Shown here: piece after piece, positions 34,731 to 40,501 of the stretch
Position numbering within the stretch: position 1 is the stretch's first letter
Layout: every line of letters starts with the position of its first letter
Source of the DNA: Saprospiraceae bacterium
Lineage (GTDB): Bacteria; Bacteroidota; Bacteroidia; Chitinophagales; Saprospiraceae
Length of the DNA: 40,501 nucleotides
Direction of reading: 5' to 3'
Assembly (NCBI GenBank): GCA_022844265.1
Contig: JALHMA010000009.1
Span: 1 to 40,501 of the forward strand
Position numbers and translations under genes: made by a program
Notes under the pieces: model-generated
The model's database searches: none
Told to the model about the DNA's origin: nothing
What the model saw: only the letters and a program-made list of their open reading frames with translations

Positions 34731-34763
34731 TCCGACAAAATTATTTATCGGAAACTCTTGTAT

Positions 34764-35687
34764 ATGCGAACGACACTTTTACTTTTATTTTTTATTACAG
34801 CATTCTTTTTGGTTTCGAACGCACAGACTCCCAATGACGGGATCATGATGCCCGAACGCAACTGGTGCAATATGCTGCAATATTCCCATTCCTCCTGGGA
34901 CGAATATTGGGAAGGCCCCAACAAGCGAAGCAACGCGAACATCGGTACCATCACGACCCAGTCGGTTATGCTGATGACCAATTACGGTATCAGCGACCGC
35001 CTTAACATACTGGCAGGGGTGCCCTATATCCGGACAGCCAGCGATGTCAGTTACCTCGACGGACAAAGCGGCGTGCAGGACCTGTCTGTATGGATGAAAT
35101 ACCAGGCTTACGGGCATACATTCAAATCCGGGAGTATGTTTAAGGCATTTGCCACCGGTGGCGTATCCATTCCTGTCAGCAATTATGTGCCCGATTTCCT
35201 GCCGTTCAGCATCGGGCTGCAATCCAAAACGGCTTCTTTGCGTGGAATACTTCATTTTTCCCTGAAAAACGGCCTGTACGCCACTGCACAGGGCGGACAT
35301 ACCTGGCGCAGCAATATGAAGACCGACCGCGAAGCGTACCTGTTTCACAATGATTTGATTTACAGCAATGAAGTGGTTGTGCCGAACATGGTGGACGCTT
35401 CGGGAAGGCTGGGATTTTTGAACAAAAAATTTCAGGCGGAACTGTGGTACGATTACTTCACAGGCCTATCCGGCGACGATATCCGCTACAACGACATGCC
35501 GTTTCCATGCAATAAAATGCAGGCTGCTTCTGCAGGTGTTTTTGCCAAATACTATTTTGGCCACCTGGCCATTTCCGCCAGCGCCAACCAGGTGTTGAGC
35601 GGCCGCAACGTAGGCCTCGGCACCACATTCACCGGAGCCGTTTTCTATTTCTTCGAACTTTCAAAAAAAGCAGCAAGCGACAAATAA
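34764..35687 (+). CDS. outer-membrane beta-barrel (transporter-like) protein
   Basis: 307 residues from the ATG at 34764 (MRTTLLLLFFITAFFLVSNA, signal peptide cleaved before QTPNDG). The mature chain shows repeated amphipathic strands with turns, for example YGISDRLNILAGVPYIRTAS, VSIPVSNYVPDFLPFSIG and GLYATAQGGHTWRSNM. The pattern resembles the MetA-pathway/phenol-degradation type outer-membrane proteins, but no specific substrate can be named. The C-terminus (VFYFFELSKKAASDK) has a charged tail after the last strand. The haloperoxidase gene starts eight bases after the stop, so the two form an operon with a promoter at 34702-34730. Confidence 0.82.
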   Translation: MRTTLLLLFFITAFFLVSNAQTPNDGIMMPERNWCNMLQYSHSSWDEYWEGPNKRSNANIGTITTQSVMLMTNYGISDRLNILAGVPYIRTASDVSYLDGQSGVQDLSVWMKYQAYGHTFKSGSMFKAFATGGVSIPVSNYVPDFLPFSIGLQSKTASLRGILHFSLKNGLYATAQGGHTWRSNMKTDREAYLFHNDLIYSNEVVVPNMVDASGRLGFLNKKFQAELWYDYFTGLSGDDIRYNDMPFPCNKMQAASAGVFAKYYFGHLAISASANQVLSGRNVGLGTTFTGAVFYFFELSKKAASDK

Positions 35688-35695
35688 ACACTGAT

Positions 35696-37234
35696 ATGCA
35701 ACACACACTACGCAACTTACTACTGCTCGCGCTGCTGCTTGGTTTCAATCAGTGCGATAAAACCCCTGCCAACGCGGTGCTGGAACCGTACGATGAAACG
35801 TCGCTGGAGAACAACGGCGGCGCCTGGAAAACCTACGTGCTGGCCAATGGCAGTGAACTTTCCGTGGCAGCCCCGGAAGCCGCAGGTTCGGCTACTTATT
35901 CGGCCGAATTGGCCGATCTGAAGAACAAAATGGCCGCCGCTACCGGCGAACAAAAAGATGCCGCCCGTTTCTGGGGTAGCAATGCCGTATTGCGCTGGCA
36001 CGAAATTGCCCGCGAACTGGCCGCCGAATACAATGCTGCGCCGAAAAGCAACCCGGACGGCACCTATTCCGCTCCGGATGCCAATAATCCGACAGCCTAT
36101 CCCCGTTTTCCATTTGCCAATCCGCCTTACGCAGCCCGCGCACTGGCACTGCTCGCAGTAGCGCAATACGACGCGCTGGTAACCACCTGGAATTATAAAT
36201 TTCAATACAATCGCCTGGCGCCTTACAAAAACGATGCGAGCATTCAGCCGCTCATCCCGGCCAACGACCTGCCTTCTTACCCTTCCGAAGATGCCGTGAT
36301 TGCCTATGCTTCCAGTGAAGTACTTAAATTCCTGTTTCCGGGTGAAAAGGAATTTTTAAGCGGCCGCGCGGAAGAACACACGGAAAGCCGCCTCTGGGCC
36401 GGCGCCAATGTGCAAAGCGACCTCGATGCCGGGGAAGCGCTGGGTAAATTGGTGGCAGAACGTATCATCGCCTATGCCAAAGCAGATAAAATGGGCATGG
36501 CCAACAACCAGCCTGGCGTGGCGCAATTGCGCGCCGACGCAACTGCACGGGGTATCACGACACAATGGACCAGTCTCGACCTGCCCGCACGCCCGCCCAT
36601 GTTGCCGTTTTTCTTCAATGTAAAAACCTGGAATTTCGACCAGGCGACTATGATTGCCAACCGCCCTGCGCCGCCTCCGGCCGTGGGAAGCGCTGAATTT
36701 GAAACAGCCATCAATGAACTGCGCGATATGTCGAAAAACCGCACCCGCGAACAATTCCGGATCGCCAGTTTCTGGGCCGACGGCACTGGCACTTACACGC
36801 CGCCGGGGCACTGGAACCGCAAAGCGGCCGAATTGATCTATGATAAACAATTGAACGAACTGCGCTCGGCCAGGGTGATGGCCCTTGTCAATACCGCCAT
36901 GCACGATGCGGGCGTAGCCTGCTGGGATACCAAATACTTCTATTTGTATCCGCGTCCTACGGAGATGGACCGGACGATAGAAACCAGTACCGGTATTCCG
37001 AATTTTCCGGCGTATACTTCGGGGCACTCCACTTTCTCCGGCGCCGGCGCTGAAGTGTTGTCTTATTTGTTTCCCGACAAGTCTGCCGAATTGCAAAATA
37101 TGGCAAAAGAAGCGTCCGAATCGCGTATTTACGGCTGTATTCACTACCGTTTCGACTCGGAAGTGGGCCTGACTTCCGGCAAACAAGTGGGTCAGTACGC
37201 TGTACAGCGCGCCCAGACAGATGGGGGAGAATAA
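35696..37234 (+). CDS. vanadium-dependent haloperoxidase / PAP2-superfamily lipoprotein
   Basis: 512 residues. A signal ends GFNQCDKT (Cys20), so a lipoprotein is likely. The C-terminal half has the full phosphate/vanadate site: KYFYLYPRP (Lys413, Arg420), PAYTSGHSTFSGAG (Ser442, Gly443, His444) and SRIYGCIHYRFD (Arg477, His483). Members either oxidise halides with a vanadate cofactor or act as acid phosphatases; sequence alone does not decide. The N-terminal half repeats the same plan in degenerate form: NYKFQYNR (Lys168, Arg173), PSYPSEDAVIAYASSEVLKF (Ser197, but Glu-Asp in place of Gly-His) and ESRLWAGANVQSD (Arg232, Asn238 in place of His). So the first copy has lost both histidines. It is the second gene of an operon with an outer-membrane protein. 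Confidence 0.87.
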   Translation: MQHTLRNLLLLALLLGFNQCDKTPANAVLEPYDETSLENNGGAWKTYVLANGSELSVAAPEAAGSATYSAELADLKNKMAAATGEQKDAARFWGSNAVLRWHEIARELAAEYNAAPKSNPDGTYSAPDANNPTAYPRFPFANPPYAARALALLAVAQYDALVTTWNYKFQYNRLAPYKNDASIQPLIPANDLPSYPSEDAVIAYASSEVLKFLFPGEKEFLSGRAEEHTESRLWAGANVQSDLDAGEALGKLVAERIIAYAKADKMGMANNQPGVAQLRADATARGITTQWTSLDLPARPPMLPFFFNVKTWNFDQATMIANRPAPPPAVGSAEFETAINELRDMSKNRTREQFRIASFWADGTGTYTPPGHWNRKAAELIYDKQLNELRSARVMALVNTAMHDAGVACWDTKYFYLYPRPTEMDRTIETSTGIPNFPAYTSGHSTFSGAGAEVLSYLFPDKSAELQNMAKEASESRIYGCIHYRFDSEVGLTSGKQVGQYAVQRAQTDGGE

Positions 37235-37310
37235 AATGGTTGGATGGTTGGCAAGGGTTTGAGGTGGTTTGACGGTTTGAAAAGGTTTGATGGTTTGAGG
37301 TGGTAACTAA
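37235..37310. repeat. lone GGTTTGA-type arm with half core
   Basis: After the haloperoxidase stop, tandem GGTTTGA-type heptamers (GGTTTGAGGTGGTTTGAC and on) lead into GGTGGTAACTAAAGCC at 37290-37305, the left half of the core at 1539-1555. No right-hand arm follows, so this looks like a truncated element. Confidence 0.7.
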
Positions 37311-37424
37311 AGCCTTCAGTAAAATCCGGGATGAATGTAAATCAATAAGTTGCATCGCTTTTTGCCCTTTTCAATTTTGCCTTTTTACTTTTTGTACAAA
37401 ACCTAATTTAGGTTGGACGCTATG

Positions 37425-37572
37425 GCCGCGTAGCGGCATAAGGTCGGTAGTAACGAATGCCATACGTGTTTACAAGGTGCATAGCACCGAAACATTATCT
37501 ATATGTTACGGTGCTATGCACCTTTGTACGTTGTTGTTTGGTTGCTCTACCGACCTTATGCCGCTACGCGGC
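37425..37572. repeat. nested inverted repeats with sub-hairpins in each arm
   Basis: Outer arms 37425-37450 (GCCGCGTAGCGGCATAAGGT and on) and 37547-37572 are exact over 26 bases. Each arm begins with GCCGC-GTA-GCGGC, a small hairpin in its own right. An inner stem, 37476-37489 with 37509-37522 (GGTGCATAGCACCG), is exact over 14 bases and again contains a local palindrome. No reading frame is present. The layout resembles a REP/MITE-type element. The rest of the 37235-37877 gap holds the lone arm and AT-rich sequence with no gene. Confidence 0.85.
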
Positions 37573-37877
37573 TTATGGAACCCCTGGAAATGAATCTCCT
37601 GTATAACAAACGGATAGTCAGATTTTTTATTCCAAAAGCCCATACCACCACAAATGGATGAAGCAATGAACACTTTTTAAAAAATACGGTGCGATTCTTG
37701 TTTCAATATTTTCCCAAAATGTGCAAAATTTCCTGTTTTTTTGCCCAACCAAGTACGCGATTTCCTGTTTAACATCGTTCTAGCGAACAAAAAACAATAG
37801 TAGTCGGATTGTACTCTTTTGAAATTCACGAGCAGCAATCAGGGTAATCTATCACATCAATGTAATCAGGGAAAAAT

Positions 37878-40501
37878 ATGCACGACTACGCACCTTCCAA
37901 AAATACTATATTTCAATCCGTTACGGGCGACCCCATTCAGGTGCAAATGCACACACTGGCCAACGGACTCCGCCTTTATCTTTCCATCAATACCGACGAA
38001 CCCCGCGTATATACTGAAATTGCGGTACGGGCAGGCAGTAAGCACGACCCGGCGGATACAACCGGCCTGGCGCACTACTTCGAGCACATGATGTTCAAAG
38101 GAACGGATCGCCTCGGTTCGCTCGACTGGCAGCAGGAAAAAGTATTGCTGGACCAGATCGAACTGCAATTTGAAGCGCACCGCAAAGAGCAGGATCCTGC
38201 CAAAAAGGCAGCATTGTATGCAGAAATCGACCGCCTGAGTTTTGAAGCCGCCCGCCTTGCCGCCGCCAATGAATACGATAAACTGGTGAGTGCCATCGGC
38301 GCCAAAGATACCAACGCCTATACCTGGGTGGAACAAACGGTGTATGTGAATGACATCCCCTCCAATGAACTCGAACGCTGGTTTGCCCTCGAAAGTGAAC
38401 GGTTTCGCAGGCCCATTCTCCGGCTTTTCCACACCGAATTAGAGACGGTTTTTGAAGAGTACAACATCAGTCAGGACCGCGATTTTCGAAAAACCTTGAA
38501 GGCTATGCAGGAGGTGTTGACACCCACGCATCCTTACGGCACCCAAACGACACTCGGCCGCGGCGAAGACCTGAAAAACCCTTCCCAAACAAATATTTAC
38601 CAGTTTTTCGACCGCTATTATGTGCCGAATAACATGGCGATTGTCATGGTCGGCGATTTCAACCCGGAGCAGGCGGTGCATTTGGCAGAACGCTATTTCG
38701 GTCATTTCCAGGCCAAACCCCTGCCGGATTTCAGTTTTGAACTCCAGCCGCTTTTAAAGGCCCGCACCCGGCGCGATGTGTACGGGCAGGAGACATCCTG
38801 GGTAGAAATGGCCTGGCGTTTTGAAGGCGCCAAATCGGAGGAAGTACTCATGCTGCCCATGATCGCAGGCATCCTGCACAACTACCAGGCCGGTCTGTTT
38901 GACCTGAATATCATACAGCAGCAGCGCCTGCTCGAAGCATTCGCGTATCCGCGGGTGATGGAAGATTTCAGCAGCCTGATTCTGCACGCCAAACCCCGCG
39001 AAGGACAATCGCTGGAAGAAGTGGAGCAGATTATTCTGGAACAAATTGAAAACCTGCAAAAAGGCAACTTTGAAGACTGGCTCCCGGCAGCTGTATTCAA
39101 AGACCTGAAATTGACGGAAACCAAGGAGTTTGAAAAAAACCAGGGCCGTGCCAATGCGATCAGCAATGCCTACATTCTCGGAATCGACTGGCCGGAGATG
39201 GTGCATCGCTGGAAAAAACTGGAAAAAATTACCAAAGCCGATATCGTGGCATTCGCGCAGAAATTAGTGCGCACCGACAATTACGGCATTGTGTTCAAAC
39301 ACCACGGCGAAGACAAATCGGTGATGAAAGTGGATAAGCCACCCATTACACCGATTGAAGTAAACCGGTCTGATATGTCCGGCTTCGCACAGAACTTCCT
39401 GGAGCAAACAAGCGCGGATATCGAACCTCAATTCGTTGATTTTAAAGAGGTGATCAAGACATCTACCATTTTTAACAACCTGAAACTCCGCGCCGTCCAC
39501 AATCCGGCCACCCAACTTTTCAGGCTGTATTACGCCTTCGATATGGGCCGGTTGAGCGACCGGAAACTGGGTCTGGCAGCATCTTATCTGTCCTTTCTCG
39601 GCACTTCCCGTTACACCGCTTCGGAAATGCAACAGGCTTTTTACCGCCTGGGTGTACATTTTTCGACCACCTGCCACGACGATCATTTTTACCTGACCCT
39701 GACGGGTTTGCAGGAATCGCTCGAAGAAGGCGTCCGCTTGATGGAACACCTGCTGGCCGATATGCAGCCCAACCCGGATGCCTTGCAAAACCTGGTGGCC
39801 GATATCCTGCTGCGGCGTGACAACAACAAAAAGGACAAACGGACGATCCTCATGAAAGGGATGGCGAGTTACGCGAAATACGGCCCCGTATCTCCTTTTA
39901 CCGACAAGATGACAAAAGAACAATTGTCTGATCCACATCTTGCCGTTGAACTGGTCGAGCTGCTGAAAGGCCTGACCGGATACAAACACGAAATTTTTTA
40001 CTGCGGCCCTCAAACAGCCCGAACGGTAGCCAATATCTTGAAACGCCACCACCCGGTGTCTGCAACCGCAAAAGCGCCTGTTCCGCCCAAAAAATACCCG
40101 GAGATCGGCACTAAAAAAGACAAGGTGCTCTTCGTGCATTTCCCTATGGTACAGGTGGAGATGTTGCTGTTGTCCAAAGGCACACCCAAATTCAACCTAG
40201 GCGAATACGTTTTCAGCGAATGGTACAACCAGTATTTTGGGTACGGCCTTTCCTCGATCGTTTTCCAGGACATCCGCGAATCCAAAGCGCTGGCCTATTC
40301 CGCGTATGCGGTGGCAGCCAATCCCGCCCGAAAAAACCGGGCGCATTTCCTGCAATCATACATCGGCACGCAGCCGGATAAGTTATACGAAGCGGTAGAA
40401 GCATTCCAGACGATCCTGGAAACCATGCCGGTCTCTTTACCGCAAATGGAAAATGCCCGCCAAAGCGTACTGAAACAAATCGCTTCGGGACGTATCAAAA
40501 A
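37878..40501 (+). CDS. M16 family zinc metallopeptidase (pitrilysin type), 3' truncated
   Basis: At least 874 residues, cut by the window edge. The zinc site GLAHYFEHMMFKG (His66, Glu69, His70) is intact, and the third ligand is expected in the TELETVFEEYNIS segment about 75 residues later. The start MHDYAPSKNTIFQSV has no clear signal peptide. Segments typical of the long, two-halves-fused M16 group follow: FALESERFRRP, TQTTLGRGEDLKNPSQTNIY (shortened), FFDRYYVPNNMAIVMVGDFN. The fused halves suggest a complete clam-shell peptidase that cuts small peptides. Unlike the protein at 5438-6715 it has the catalytic residues. No neighbour to the right is visible. Confidence 0.92.
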   Translation, partial: MHDYAPSKNTIFQSVTGDPIQVQMHTLANGLRLYLSINTDEPRVYTEIAVRAGSKHDPADTTGLAHYFEHMMFKGTDRLGSLDWQQEKVLLDQIELQFEAHRKEQDPAKKAALYAEIDRLSFEAARLAAANEYDKLVSAIGAKDTNAYTWVEQTVYVNDIPSNELERWFALESERFRRPILRLFHTELETVFEEYNISQDRDFRKTLKAMQEVLTPTHPYGTQTTLGRGEDLKNPSQTNIYQFFDRYYVPNNMAIVMVGDFNPEQAVHLAERYFGHFQAKPLPDFSFELQPLLKARTRRDVYGQETSWVEMAWRFEGAKSEEVLMLPMIAGILHNYQAGLFDLNIIQQQRLLEAFAYPRVMEDFSSLILHAKPREGQSLEEVEQIILEQIENLQKGNFEDWLPAAVFKDLKLTETKEFEKNQGRANAISNAYILGIDWPEMVHRWKKLEKITKADIVAFAQKLVRTDNYGIVFKHHGEDKSVMKVDKPPITPIEVNRSDMSGFAQNFLEQTSADIEPQFVDFKEVIKTSTIFNNLKLRAVHNPATQLFRLYYAFDMGRLSDRKLGLAASYLSFLGTSRYTASEMQQAFYRLGVHFSTTCHDDHFYLTLTGLQESLEEGVRLMEHLLADMQPNPDALQNLVADILLRRDNNKKDKRTILMKGMASYAKYGPVSPFTDKMTKEQLSDPHLAVELVELLKGLTGYKHEIFYCGPQTARTVANILKRHHPVSATAKAPVPPKKYPEIGTKKDKVLFVHFPMVQVEMLLLSKGTPKFNLGEYVFSEWYNQYFGYGLSSIVFQDIRESKALAYSAYAVAANPARKNRAHFLQSYIGTQPDKLYEAVEAFQTILETMPVSLPQMENARQSVLKQIASGRIK

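Noticed and set aside
39264-40139. 291-codon minus-strand open frame near the right edge
   Set aside because: Antisense to the intact M16 peptidase frame, which continues to the end of the window.

Overview
The window reads as chromosomal DNA of a Bacteroidota bacterium, probably of the Saprospirales/Chitinophagales type. The evidence is a type IX secretion sorting domain, several short lipoprotein signals ending in SCK or ACS, a LytTR response regulator, promoter elements of the TAnnTTTG type, few Shine-Dalgarno sites, and a mreB-mreC-mreD-mrdA order. It holds about 30 genes, most of them housekeeping. The two ends cut through an outer-membrane protein (left) and an M16 zinc peptidase (right).

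Layout. 1-3370: end of an outer-membrane protein, a lipoprotein, a peroxiredoxin, and the N-degron pair clpS-aat. 3506-6715: an M23 peptidase and an M16-like protein that has lost its zinc site. 6934-11655: rod-shape genes mreB, mreC, mreD and mrdA, with no rodA following. 12120-17622: small single genes (lipoprotein, Rossmann-fold protein, flavin-binding fold, SRPBCC protein, WYL regulator, DUF1801 protein, GNAT acetyltransferase, Gmad2 lipoprotein). 17850-24550: a haem/copper-type region. A truncated sigma-factor start is followed by an MbnP-like protein, an MbnH-like di-haem enzyme and a secreted YHYH protein. Facing these is a three-gene minus-strand operon (FN3/propeller lipoprotein, beta-barrel protein, second di-haem peroxidase). 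24846-33641: rnr, a small S23-type four-helix-bundle gene, kdsD, a TMEM220-like membrane protein, recQ and an mltD-like transglycosylase. 33891-40501: a LytTR regulator, an outer-membrane protein paired with a vanadium-haloperoxidase/PAP2 lipoprotein, and a full-type M16 peptidase.

The most unusual signal lies between the genes. At least a dozen intergenic gaps are filled, often from stop codon to next start codon, by long inverted repeats. Many have arms built from degenerate 7-10 base tandem words (TTATTGG/TTATTAG, GTTGAGAAT, GTTGATAAG, GAATGAT, GGTTTGA). Stems reach 47 perfect base pairs at 1504-1602 and 57 base pairs with four mismatches at 29273-29428. Several loci share inner core motifs, so they look like members of a few element families and not like ordinary terminators. 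One such pair of arms (27144-27649) encloses the S23-type gene, an arrangement like that of the S23-coding intervening sequences found in some 23S rRNA genes.

Functional themes are envelope growth and remodelling (M23, MltD, Mre/PBP2, KdsD), N-degron proteolysis (ClpS, Aat), periplasmic redox/copper chemistry (MbnP, MbnH, YHYH, second peroxidase) and nucleic acid maintenance (RNase R, RecQ). No tRNA, rRNA, CRISPR array, transposase or phage gene was seen.
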